DNA of 64,000 nucleotides from Acanthochlamys bracteata (lineage: Eukaryota > Streptophyta > Magnoliopsida > Pandanales > Velloziaceae). Below are positions 23,341 through 36,150 of this stretch, in pieces. The translations under genes were made by a program, and so were the position numbers. Below the pieces are notes generated by a model, which made no database searches, was not told the DNA's origin, and saw only the letters and a list, made by a program, of their open reading frames with translations. The DNA lies in the NCBI GenBank assembly GCA_019914995.1, contig CM034131.1:8340501-8404500 (forward strand). Reading direction: 5' to 3'. Position 1 is the stretch's first letter. Every line of letters begins with the position of its first letter.

Positions 23341-26300
23341 AGATGGCATTTATGACAGGTTCTACAGACTGGAAATGGTTTTTATAGATTTTGTGAGGAA
23401 TCATTGCTGCTAGTGAATCCCCTAAGAACTGTCGGGCCCTGCTTCAAAACTGGAGGGCGCCCAAAATTCGTCTTCTTGTTTCGAACATTTCTCTTTTCTG
23501 CAAATTACCATGTCTGTTAACTACAAGAATCACAATTCTGTCTTAAAATTTAACATAGGCGGCTGTTATGTTTTGCATCTTGTAAGATTCCAAATAGTTG
23601 AAGTAGTCTTAAGTCATTGCTATATGGCCAGTTACATTGGTTTTTTTTTTTTTTTAATTTTTTAGGTACGCTTTAATTCAAATGAATGACAGTCAAAACT
23701 GCTGAAGACAAATGACATTTACTTATTTGGGTCAATAAAGCACGCTGCTGTATTGACATTGAAAATGTTGGCTGCATGTTTGGTTGCTTAGCAAGGCACA
23801 AGCTGTAAAAGAAATTAAGATCAAGATGAAGTTGCATAGCTTTACAATTGCAATTTCGAATTGCAAAGACATTTCTCCTTCTGAAGAACGCAAAAGACAC
23901 AGAGAAAGCAAGCTTCGAGGAGATAATGGTAAATACTGTCACAATTGAAACATAACTACATTCTTCACTACAGTTAGATAAACTAAAAAGGAATTTTACC
24001 CGGAAATGACTAGAACCACAATCCGCATCGTCGAGGTATTCTGGACGGCCCAGTGACACCAAAGCAAACTTCCACTAATCATGAAACGCTAAATAAAATC
24101 AGTTTTTGAAAAGTAAGTTGTTAGGTAATGTAGTGCACCAAAAATGACAAAAACCAGAAGTTCCTTAACGATCAAGAAAGCTCAGAGTCCAACACCCTAT
24201 TACAAGTACAAAATGTTTGTGAAGACTGAAGGTGAAGAATATGAATTCATATAAACTGTTAGGCAGGCAGCTACCCTGCAACATAGAAAGTTCACCTTAA
24301 CTTTGCCAACTACCCATTCAAAATTTTTGTGGAGAGGTGCTGAATTAACAACATTGGAGCAAAACACGAGAGATATGCATCGATGCATAGCCATAAAAAC
24401 AAAGTTGTTTTCTGAAACATGTAGTAGCATTATTGTACAACAAAGATGGCAAATAAGGTTGCAGTATAGATTTTATTGGGTGGGTGGACAGTATACTACA
24501 CAAATTGATTTTATTTAATAGAAGTACAGAAAAGATGCAGAAGAGGAGCATTTCTGGGTTGGAAGCTCGTGTACAACCACATACTAGTTTCATGAACCAG
24601 AACTTTTGCTACTCTAAATATAAACCAAGCCTATTCTTCACATAGCAGTCCCTAACACTAGCTTTTCATTTCATTGCCAAAACCCATTACTCACAGTAAA
24701 TATACTAATAACATATTATCACGACTCCCACATGCTAGCAAAATTTATTTACAGAAGCAAACTTCCAACCGAAACATATTAGTATTAGAGACTAATCCGG
24801 AAATTAGAAACTGAAAAATGAACAATCAACCACATGCATAAACATTGTTCTACTGTTGGAAACTTTAAATGACTCGATATACGCACTTGAACAATCACAA
24901 TAAAAGTATATGAAACTTTCTTACTCTTTCTTAAATGTTCCGCAATGTCCTTCTCATCCACATTGCATATATTAACCATCTCTATCGCTCTCACAAATAT
25001 AGGCAAGCATGTAAAGCATTTGAGTACTTGGTACATTTACATGGAGCACGATTGAAGCCGGGATTAGTGAGGGACCTGTGCAGATGAATAAAGATGAGAA
25101 GTTTTTGAGAAACAACATGACCAATAAAAAGAATCATTGCAGTTTAATATGGTAATATATTCGTTGTTGAGCACTCGACAGGTAGCTTACTACTTCTTCT
25201 TAGAGACCATATTGGTCCTTTAACACCCTCTTATTAAAGACCATATCGGTCCACATTGCATATATTAACCGTCTTCTTTTGCTACCCTCTCATCATCCAA
25301 TTTATACCTGGAATAAGAGCATCACTCATATAACAAATTCCAAAGTAGAAATTCAAATGGACAAAGTCTATTGTCAAAAGAAATTTCAAAAGGGAACTCC
25401 AAATTAAATGCTAGAAGAAATTTTACTTATACACTTCTTTTAAAATATGTTTGTTTTTCCACGTGGATCACTGATGGGGTATAGCCTACTAACAAAAATA
25501 CTGACTTTTAATGCATAAAAAAATAGCTGTATACTTTACAATAACCCAGAAGTATAGTTCTATCACAGAGAACCATATAGAAAATAGTAATTAGAAAAAA
25601 GAAAAAGAGCAACCACACTGTTCCACTGACTTCCATTAAGCTATGTACAGTACGAAGTTTGCTAAAATACCTCAAATTAGACAGAAGAAACTTGTGAATT
25701 TCAGTTGAAAATTTTCCAGTGGTTCAATAAGCGAACTTCCTTTATAGGCACTACTGATTTTCAGTAAAAGAACAGCAATAGAAATGTTTCTAAGAATTCG
25801 CCTTTTCAATTCTATCCGCAAGATTCAACACCAAAATCAAACAAATTTCATAAGAATCGAACCTGTGCTGAAGTCCTACCTCCAAAATCTAAACAAAAAA
25901 AAAAAAAAAAAAAAACCCAATAATCTAACACATAAAGGTTCCAAGCATCAAGAATCGTCAAACTAACTCGAATTGAGGTAACTACTAGCGTGATATAAAA
26001 ATCAAAAAATAAAATGATCAGTGCTTCAGTTCTTACCTGGGAAATCTTAAAATATGGAACGCGACCGACCGATCAAGAGAACCAACGGAGCTAAGTAACG
26101 GGAACCAAGTGATCGGGTCGGGTCAACCCGAAACATCAGGCTATTGAACCCGCTTTGCTTTTTCTGGACATTATTTCGGACAACTTAGCAAATAATTTCA
26201 GCAAACCCCTTGAACATTAATTTATTTAAACCATCAAACCGAAAACTTACCAAATTACATTGAAGCCTTTACATATTTTCAATATTTGAATCAAACCCCC

Positions 26301-26420
26301 TGCATCACGATTACCACCGCCACGGTTCACCTTCAATTTCTAGGGTTCCGCCGCACAGCACCACGTTGGATTATTGTCCTCTGCGGACATTCGGGTTTCC
26401 ATTGGATAATTAATTCAAAT
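23341..26420. other. 3.1-kb gene-free stretch; possible minus-strand spliced transcript
   Basis: No conserved protein is recognised. At its start lies the GATC 3' UTR, at its end the zinc-knuckle gene promoter and 5' UTR. A GC-rich segment at about 26037-26170 read on the minus strand ends in a strong donor (CCCAG then GTAAGAACT at 26036) and looks like a first exon. Further minus-strand segments with coding-like peptides lie near 25020-25070 (RSLTNPGFNRAPCKC) and 24000-24060 (SLGRPEYLDDADCGSSHFR, followed by GTAAAA). I could not join them into one gene. A run of about 22 A lies at 25894-25915. Confidence 0.3.
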
Positions 26421-29414
26421 ATGGTTAACAGATGGAGATCGAGAGGAAAAGTAGAAGAAGATGACGATGAATCAAAATCTGTGGTTTTTCTCAGTAGTAG
26501 CGATGATGAAGAAGCTAATAGAGATCTAACACTTGAGATCATTGAACGGGCAAAGAAGCGAATGAAGGCTAACAATGAGGTCAAGAGAGTGCTTGATTTA
26601 TCTGATAATGAAGACGAGCCGGTGGTGGTGAAGCAGCAGGAGAAGGAGAAGAAGAAGAAGAAGAAAAAGCAACTGAAAGATGAGAAAATACTTGAGAAGA
26701 GGAAGAAGAATCAGATGGTTGAAGATGCAGAGGTTAGCTAGTGCATGATTTTTTTGTCAAGTTCTCTCTCCTTTTTTAAAAAAAATTTTTAAATTGCGAT
26801 GTTGTTTGCTACATTAGTAGATAAAGACAGGAGTAATGAGTTTAACGGAGTAAAGATGATTTGTTGTTCTTGTGCCTTTGATCGATTGACATTTCAATTC
26901 GTGTTTCTAGACAATGTTATAAATTGAATCCAGAAAGGTTGATATTCAAGTTAGGATGGTATGCAAAGAGACAGTTCATTGATTGTTTCAATTGTTGGTT
27001 TTATTACTGAATTGCAAGCATGATCTTTGAGATGCCTTGTTTGACTTTGATTGTAGAATTCTTAAAATCTTCGCTTGACTTGCAGGTGCTATCTAAGATA
27101 GATGAGCCATTGGGAACAGCTGATTCAGTAGTCACAGAAGTTAATGAACCTGTTGATGTTTCTGCTTCCAGAAGAATATTGGTGAGTATAAACTAGTTTG
27201 GTTGCGTTTGGTGTAGCTTAATGTTCTAACCGTTCTGATTATGCTCATTTGGAGTTTCATGAAGAAAAATGAAATTTTGTATTGTTTCAGGAGGTTGATA
27301 CTGTTCCAATGGAGAAATCATTGAAAGCAGCCAATGTAATTGGGGACAGTACTCATGATGCATCTAACAATTCTGTTCTGCGCAAGCTTCTTGTAAGTGC
27401 AACCTCTAGGCTGCCTCTATTCTCTGTGTCAGGTGGATTTTTTCTTCAGAAGATTTACTCTGATGGTCTTCTATGTTAGCGAGGACCGAGGTACTTTGAT
27501 CTTGGGGATCAGAATTGGGTCAGTTGCTTCAATTGTGGTGAGGAAGGTCATACAGCTGTAAATTGCACAGAGGAGAAGCGGCAGAAGCCATGCTTCATCT
27601 GTGGGTTGTTTGGACACAATGCAAAGCACTGCTTACAGGTAAGCAATGAAGTTCTTTATTGAAGAGCAAAGACACATGAGTCCTCATATTACTTCCTTCA
27701 TTTTGTGGATATACTTTGGCACTTTGTTTCGGTACCATCCTTATCATTCAGATTAATACTCTGATAATATAGATTGTTATTTTATTTCACCTTTCTAAGA
27801 TGTGAGAAGTAGTACAACAGAATTGTCAGCTATTCATATGTTTGAGTCCTAAGGAGCATGTGTAGCACTTGGTAAGCATGCAAAATGTCAGGATGCAATA
27901 AACCGCTAATCTTTGAAAGTGATTGAATGGCAAATTGAAAAGTTGGGTTTAATTTGTTGGGAAATAGGTATACTTCTAGTCTTATGTAGCACTTAACATT
28001 GTTGTTGTTATTTTGGATTCTCAATGGATATTGTGGGCCTTCTGAATGTTAGTTGCATTCCTGGAAGAGTCTTGTTTTCTGGAGTATAGAGGGTGGAAAA
28101 CTGCTCTACTTGTAGATTTTTTTTGGAGGTTCTTGGAGTTCTACTAAGGAGCTTCCAATTTCTTTTAAAATCTCTGCCCTTTTCTAGGCTCAAAACATCA
28201 TCAAATTTCTGTCTTCAATATTTACTATTTTCATAACCATTATGGTGAGCTTTACTATGTAACTCTCAGGGACAAGACTGTTTTATATGCAAAAGAAGAG
28301 GGCATTTTGCAAGAGAATGTCCAGAGAAGTACCAACGTGCTGCTCAAGATTCTAAACTTTGTCTTCGTTGTGGAGAAACGGGACATGAAATGCACTCATG
28401 CAAGAATGATTATGCGTCTGATGATTTGAAGGTTGACGAATATTTGATGCTATTATCTAATAAACTTGTTTTTTTTTTTTTTTTTGCTATCTGTTATAAG
28501 CATTCACCACTGACTGGAACTCTCAAATATTATTGGGGAAATCTGTTGGATTCTCTTTCGTTTAACTCTTGCCTTTTTGTATGTGCAGGTGGTACAATGT
28601 TATGTTTGCGAGAACTTCGGCCACCTCTGTTGTGTCAACTTTATAGACAAGCATCCAACGGTGATCTCATGTTATAACTGTTCTGAGTTTGGCCATAGTG
28701 GATCGGTAACTGGATTAGATTTATGGTGTCTTTGTTCTAATGTCTCACCTGTCGGGATCTGATTTTCTGATAATATTTTTTCTTTGCCAGGGATGTGCAA
28801 AGCCACGTGGTGAGACAGACACTGACACTACACCTACGCTTTGCTTCAAGTGCGGCAAAGAAGGGCATTTTGCGAGGGGCTGCACTGAAAAGGCTAAGGT
28901 TCATCTCAGATAATATTATTCTATTGTAACTATAGCAACTCCACATTTTCAAGTACTCGTTTTAACAAGCTAGATTTATATGCAGTTGGCGCGTCCAGTT
29001 GGCTACTTGTACTCTCCAAGGGAGCAGTTTTTCCAAAGTGAACCACAACACGATTGGAAGAAGTCAAAAAGGAACAGAGAGAAAGCGTCTAGATTTGTGC
29101 ATGAATTTGATAGAAAACCCAAGAACAGAAGCTTCAAATGTGGAGAGACCAGCAAAGCTGCATCACATAAGTCCAAAACAAAGAGGGGTTGGATTGTAGA
29201 TGATCCTGGTGATATGCCCAGTACCAAGACAAGAGCAAAATTTTGGGAATCCCCGAGGTGTGTGAAGAAGAGTTCATGGTTACATCGCTCAGCTCATAAT
29301 GAAAGTTCTTCATTTTCTCCAAAGAAGAAACAGTTTTCTTCCAGAACTTCTAATTCCCGTTCAAGTAGTTACAAGCCAGTCTTGGCAGCTTCAAGATTTC
29401 GTGCTTACAGTTAA
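26421..29414 (+). CDS. CCHC zinc-knuckle protein with seven knuckles, 494 aa
   Basis: Eight exons close in frame: 26421-26732, 27086-27181, 27291-27392, 27480-27638, 28270-28431, 28589-28705, 28791-28898 and 28986-29414. The N-terminus is acidic then strongly basic (KKKKKKK near residue 85), with SSSDDEE and LSDNEDE patches. Knuckles follow: CFNCGEEGHTAVNC, CFICGLFGHNAKHC, CFICKRRGHFAREC, CLRCGETGHEMHSC, an atypical CYVCENFGHLCCV, CYNCSEFGHSGSGC (its last Cys comes from the next exon) and CFKCGKEGHFARGC. The C-terminal 140 residues are Ser/Arg/Lys-rich. Such knuckles bind single-stranded RNA or DNA. The layout resembles plant nuclear CCHC proteins related to yeast Air1/Air2, the RNA-binding part of the TRAMP exosome cofactor, but that role is an inference. 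The ATG at 26421 starts the conserved reading; an upstream in-frame ATG (26286) adds non-conserved residues. Confidence 0.9.
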
Positions 29415-30549
29415 AATGGCTGGAGAAAGCTGCAACCCTTGTACAAGATGAGACCCTCGTAGAGTTGCAGATTCATCTCTTCAGAAATATAAGCATCTAT
29501 TCAGTTTTTATAAATTTATTACTACGTTGTGCTCCTTTGCTAGAACTATAGCTTCCCCTGTGACTTGTGAGGGCTTTTCCTGGAATAAAAGAGAAGTTCC
29601 TGCTTATGCAAATCTGGCTTTCTAGAGTTGTAGTCAACTTCTCGAAGGCGGTGTGCGCTCCAGATCTCATTTACTTTTTATGTGTTGTTTGGCAACGCAC
29701 AAGTTACTAAACTATTTGTCGATGTTGTTGCCATAGGTATGATCTTGCAGGCTGTAAATCTGTGAAGCAAGGGTGAATCTGTCCAGTTCGCAACCATTGT
29801 ATATTGACACCGGCACCTTGAATCAACATTTTTTTATTAATTTATTGTTGCATTACACATAATGATACATTTCCTTACTTATGGAGTCAGCTTGCATGTG
29901 TGATAGACTGATTTCAACGGCCGGTTCCTTGTAGTAGGATATGTGCAGGCACCATGCTTGTCGCCCCTGTAGTAGGATATCTTTCCTAGAATCTTTTCCA
30001 GAAGTGAGGAAGTAGTGTTGAGTACATTTCCTGGAAAAAAATTAGATGAATTGTTGCAGTTGCATAATACTATAGAAAATTTATTAAAAAATAAAAAATA
30101 AAAATAGAAAAAGAAGCACTTTAAACGCAATAAAATATCACCGTAAATACCATACGTAACAGCTTTTGAGCGAGGTGTGAATATCTAGCGTAGTTGTGCT
30201 TTCCAGATACCCATATATAATCCATCATCCATTTCAATCGCAAGAAAATATTTATATAAACATTCAAATTGTTCGGTTTACAGTTTATACACTATTTAGT
30301 TGGAGAATTCCATGACATCCTCAACCACTGTAACATTCAGCAAACACTTTCTTGCTCGAGTCACATAATATGCTATTAACAAGTTAACCATGAAGGGGAA
30401 CATGCCAACATCAGTCTGTCTTTTGATGGGACAGAGAAGAAGCATTCACTGGTCTTAGACATTCCACGCTTTCTTCAAACATTTACCCCTGACATGGTTA
30501 AATACCGTTATTATCGAATCATACCAAGCGTGTCACAACAGCAAAAGGT
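29415..30549. other. convergent intergenic region
   Basis: This is the 3' flank of the zinc-knuckle gene and the former 3' flank of the minus-strand rhomboid gene. The pentadecamer TGTAGTAGGATAT occurs twice at about 29930-29982. No gene is recognised. Confidence 0.4.
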
Positions 30550-33500
30550 TCAAAATTGAATATATGCACCTGTTGGCTCATGAGAATCTCAATTGCAAGA
30601 TTGGGGCCTTCTGTCTGCCTGTGTATACATGACAAGTACAAACAGATCTCAATATCTCTTTTTAAGTATACGTGCTTCCTCTATATAGAAATCTCTTCAA
30701 TGACCCCTAAATTATTGTTGCAGGAAAGCACTAGTTGTCAACCCATCCAAACTAGACCATAGTGCATTTTCCGTTGCATGAGAATCTAATTAGTACGTGC
30801 TGCTAAATTATTTCTAAAAGTTGTGAGCTCAAATAAAGCTAGTGAGTTTTTTAAGTTGCATCGACTTGAACATAGTATGCACCACTAAACTGTTAACAGA
30901 ATTTAACTTTACAAGACGACACGTGAAATATGGTAGAGTAGAGCATCGTTCCAACGTACCTTTTCAAAGCCCATTCCTACCAGTCTCTGGAGCTCTATAT
31001 CAAAGCCATCTGGAACCTGCTTAAGAAATACTTCTCAAGCATTAGAGCCTAGCTAAACCACATGCATAAAAATTTCTTAGAAGTAAAGAGTCGACCTCAT
31101 TGCCAGTAGCCACTGTGGCAGCTTCTCCAGTAATTGTTGTATGCCTAAATTATAGAAATAACAAGTTAGGCTCAGACTCCACATCCTAAACTCAACCAGA
31201 AATAGCAGGCCTATGAACAACTCTACAAGGAAAACATCGACAGCATTTTCAACTAGGTTAATGTTTCATGAAATGCAAATTAGGAAGGCTCTTTAACAGT
31301 CCACAAGATATGGCAACAAACAAGTATATCATGACTAAAAAATTTCACCTTATAACTACAGAAACCAAAAGTTTACATAATTTAAAAGATTGCACTACCT
31401 TGCATCTGATACATGCTGGGTTTGGCTTTGAGCAGTAGCTTCAACCGGAATAGTCCCTCCATGATTATTCAGAGACTTGCTTGCAAATTCAAGTCGTGCG
31501 CAGAAGCAGACTGATGTCGTGCAGTATCAAGGGTCCTTCCTCTTCCAGGAAAACTTGGATATTGTGCTGGCTACAAGTTGGCAAAGAACAATAAATTAGC
31601 ATTAAGATTTCCCCTAGCACGCCCTCATGAAGGCATTGAATCCATTGCATAATGACACCCTTGCTTAACTGATATGAGTGCATCAAAGCAATTGGAGAGT
31701 AGAATGAGCAAGTCTTGCATAATTTCAAGGTAAAAAGGCAATCCGAATGCAGAAGCATACCTGACTTGTTGTGGAGTCTCTTTGAGGCATCCATGAAGAT
31801 AAATTTCGCCACGCACTATTCAAAATAAACCACTGCAAGAGAAGTAATATGGGACTGGGGAATTCAAAAATGGGTGTACTTCATAATCAAGTAACAGGTT
31901 TACCTAGGTGTTGAGTATGTATTCAAGAATGTAGGAAGCTGACCATATGTAGTCCCACCAGTGCACAAAATAAACCCAGGATGTCTTAAGCAAGGAGACT
32001 GGAAAGAAAAAACATCTTAAATCCTTTGGATGACAAGCCACAGACAATGAAAAAGTTATCATTTCAGATTTTCATACAAAAATGTATAACATTGAACCTG
32101 GAAATTGACACAACAGCAAATAAAGAAATATGCAGAGGTGCTGCTAGATTCATGCAAGAGACCAAAAACACGAGATAACCAACAGAGAAGCATCAAGGGT
32201 TTTGTTGAACTTACAAGAAAATCAAGGAACTCTCGATGGTGGAATCAAATGATGATCCAGGAAGCAAGTAGTTCAATAATCCATAAGTATCTGAAGCAAA
32301 CAACAAAAAGTTTAAGGAAACAAAAACTAAAAATAAAAATAATTGTGTTCAAGTAAATGAGACGTGACAAATGAGAATGCAAATGAGATGATCACAGACA
32401 GAGAACAAACGTGCAAATCCAGATAATGCCGCATAGGTGTCCCAACAGTGAGACAATGCTTGCAAGAAGTTGGAAGAGCACCAACAAAATCCACATATAG
32501 CTCCCTACGTCAGTGCAGAGGAATAGTGGTAAAGATATCACACTAATCTTAATCAGGAATGGGTTGTGGCATAGTACTATATCCATTTACTAAGTGTGAA
32601 AGTCTTGTACCATTGAGCAGGCACATTGAATAGACCAAAGACACTGCAAAACAGAAAATGCAAAAATTAGATGTGTTCATAAATACCATAAGACCATTCA
32701 ATAATTATCTAACTCCTCAAGCATACAACTTGTAGTTACTATCTTAAACAACCAGGATAAAAGGTATAGTCAGCGTTAACAATTCACTCCAAAGACAGGC
32801 ATAGACTGAAATATGCGTCTAAGCTAAATTTGAAAAGTTTTAAGATAGCCAAAAATAGACTCGAGAAGTACTTCATAAAGTAGCCTCCTCCAAAATCAGT
32901 TTATATATATGAAATTTGATTCCATTATGCTGGTTGCTTAGATGTAAATGAGGCTCCTGTAGTCAACTCTTAACCGAACAAAAAAAAGAAATCCCTGATC
33001 TATTTTCTTTTATCATGTTACAAGGATGTCATGTTGTACAATAATACAAGTTTATCAAAATCACAGAAAGCCAATACGTACAACCACTTCAACTGCTCAA
33101 CTCCAGTTGTCACAAAAACAGTTATCAAATGCAGCTATCTTAAGAAACTTTTCAGGGAAGGCTACCTTTTATGTATTGTGATTCTTTAACAAAATTGGGA
33201 TTTTAGTTGACGTACCAACAAAGACATCTGAAGAATAGAAAGACAAGCCGCAAAACTAGATCCCAGAAAGAGGTACGAACCTTCTAGACTGAACACCACT
33301 GAGCCTTGTCTCGATTACAATCATGGAGAAAATTACTCCGGAGAAGCCGATGGTGCACTCATTCATGAGGAATCCATAAGAAAGGAAAGGATTGTGTGCT
33401 GCCACCAGTGCAATGAGGAGATGCAGAATACCATTGGTTGCAGCAAGCAAAAGCATCAAATACAATAGACGAACGGATCCCATTATTCTCTCCAACCCAA

Positions 33501-34584
33501 TCCCCAAAGATATAAGTGCCAACATATTGAAAGCAATATGTAACAGGGAACCATGAAAAAGAACAGCTGAGTAGATTCTGTACACTGAAAAAAGATTAAT
33601 GGAACCAAGTATTTCAGGTTGAAAAAACGAAATTAGATCATTGTAATCAGTGATAGACTAATAAAACATCCTCTTGAGAAATCTTGAAACATTGTGTAAG
33701 AAGATATCTTGCCTTCCTAAAAGGACTCATAATTAAAGATTCAAGAAGTACATAAAATATTTAAACTAAAGTCAGCACACAGATTTGCACTTGGAAAGTT
33801 TAGAATTCTGGACTCTATGGGGAGAGTTGATTCGCAGCCATGTAAGAAAGGAAGATAGATTAAGGCTAAGATGATTTAAAAGAAGCTCAACTAATTGCAC
33901 AGATGCACAGAATACCTCAGAAATGCGATACCATCTCCAAAGGCAAAAAGCATATCTCAGCAAAGGAGTCAGTACCCAAAAAGTAGACAGACTAAGTAAA
34001 TAATCCCACAAACAATAACCACTAAAGAAGTTATAAATGGAACTCTGGCCCACCATTGGTTCAGCCTTGTAGGCAGACATGCCTAAGAATTGAAGAGGAC
34101 AAATAAGAGAATAAGAAACGAAACCAAAAAAAAACTAATATCTAGGATACCTTCATAGAGAACGCTATTTGCAATGACCACCAACAGACTTCAATGAAGG
34201 AAACCAGTATTAGAACATGATTAATTAATTTGTTTCAAATTCTATTTTAACTTGACCTAGAACATGATTAAATAATTTAATTTCTTTAGACAGCCGCATT
34301 GAAACCAGTATTAGACACCATTACCTTATTTCAGTCGAATCTAGAATCTATCCGAAGTTGATAAGAAATAATCCTTAAAATTCGAGCTAACATGCGGACT
34401 GTTAAAACAATGAAACGATAAGCTACGAACAAAACGAGAAACACAGATTCAAAGCAATCCACTGAATCGGGGACAGTGTTATTTGATGAACGAAAACAAG
34501 TAAATCTGTAGAATTGAAGGAATCAACGGGAACGAGAGAGCGAGATCTGGACATTCTTACCTCCGTAACTATGTTGGGTCTCAT
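30550..34584 (-). pseudogene. RBL15: decayed rhomboid-like protein gene with UBA domain (RBL15 type)
   Basis: Exons on the minus strand match a rhomboid-family membrane protein with a C-terminal ubiquitin-associated domain. Exon 1 (34561-34584) gives MRPNIVTE. Exon 2 (33916-34082) gives TRLNQWWARVPFITS. Exon 3 (33281-33584) gives FHGSLLHIAFNMLAL, GLERIMGSVRLLYL and NECTIGFSGVIFSM with the catalytic GxSG region. Exon 4 is 32611-32643; exon 5 begins at 32504 (VSLLGHLCGI, catalytic His region). C-terminal exons near 31930-31985, 31766-31816, 31399-31570, 31096-31150, 30964-31010 and 30550-30625 carry LRHPGFILCTGGTTYGQLP, AWRNLSSWMPQRD, FPGRGRTLDTARH and a UBA part (LQRLVGMGFEK). Lesions: an extra base after LLFGY and a TGA before the exon 2 donor, frame breaks at the exon 5 start and after GHLCGI, one missing base after NLQASL, and lost codons in the UBA. 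It cannot encode the full protein. Confidence 0.85.
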
Positions 34585-36150
34585 GATAATCTCCGTATCT
34601 CTCTTTCTGCTCTGTGGGACTTTGTTTCTATACGCTTTTGATTTTCTTTTAGAAGCTGAAAATTTTTTGGCGAGATTAATTACTTAAAAAACTTTAAAAG
34701 AGAAGAGTTCTGGAACGTGGAGCGAGAGCAACGCAAACGATGTGGACTCAGTTACTTCGCAATCAACTAGGTTGTTTTAAATATATTAAATGAGTTTTAT
34801 AAAAATAAATTTAAAAATAAAGTTTTTAAAAATATTATACATAAATTTAGTTTTTATATTTTAATTTTATTTTAAAGTAAATTGAAAGTAAAAAATTGAG
34901 TTTTAAAAATTCAAATAATGATTTACTAAAGAATAAAACAAAAGTAAAATTTTTAGTTTAATGAACAATTAAAATATATAAAATTTTCGGACTCTCTAAA
35001 TTCGGTGGAAGACAATAAAGTTTTCATTTAAAACATGTCCCTAGTCTTTTATCTAGATTAATATGCATAAAGTGAAAACTCATTTTCAAGTTAGTTCTGA
35101 GCGTTGAGATTTTAATCCAACTTTACCTACCAGAAGCAGCAAATAAGTCAACTACTGATTTCTATTTTACTTTCATAATGAACTTCAACTTTATTAATAT
35201 TTCATTTTAAATTTTATTTTTTGTGTTTCAATTATTAATTCGAACTCTATTATTATCAAACTTTATTTCTCATTAAATTTAATTTTTTAAAATTCACTTT
35301 GATAAAACATATTTTTGTATAATCGAAACACTACCTAAATCAAACTAATCACCTTCAAGAGCACCATCTTGAAATCTTTAAAACTATGCCAATATTTGTA
35401 TTTGAATTTTTATTCAAATATAAATTACGTATATATCAAATAAAATTTTATTATAAACTTTGATTCCAATTAGCAACACACATCACAAGCGTTGAACAAT
35501 TAAGAAGTAGCTAGTAAATCAATTTTCTTTTTGCTTGGGTAATTGGATTGCCATATTTTAAATCTAAGCATTAGCTTAAAAAATGAGCTATCAGAGTTAT
35601 TTAAAAATTAACAAAAACCTGAAAAATTCTAATATTTTGTGTAATTGATTTGGAATATCTACTTGTTTGACCTCAACCATTATCTCCAAATTCATAAGTT
35701 TCATATGATAATGCTACAAGTTAAGCAATAATATTATAATAATCCTCAAACTTGAAAGAAAACAAACGACCTTCTCTTTTAACTCTCAAACTCCACTGCA
35801 ATGCAAATTCAATTCCACAAATTTGATACAAGTACTTTCTTCCATAAAATACCCTCTTCATATTTATGTTGTTTAGTCTATGGCCAAAAATTTTTATTAA
35901 ATAACAAAAAACTTAAAGCAATCTTCCACTGCCCACCTATTCCCGAAACACTCCTACTCTTTCTCTCATCTCCAGTCTCGTACCTTTTCTTCACTTTTCC
36001 GTTACTAGAAATTTTTTCCCTCTTCCCGATTTACCCCTCTGGATCAACAACTTAGGTTTCTTCAGCCGATCTCAGTCTAAAACTTTTCTAGATTACCGGA
36101 GAAATATTTTGATTTATGATGCGGTGAATTGCTTCAGAGGTTGACTCAGC
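34585..36150. other. intergenic; TOUSLED promoter and leader
   Basis: This is very AT-rich DNA between the head of the rhomboid relic and TOUSLED, which are divergently oriented. The last 200 bp (about 35930-36150) are pyrimidine-rich and look like a 5' UTR. No other feature is recognised; the 84-codon open frame at 35801-36055 is not conserved in any way I can see. Confidence 0.45.
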
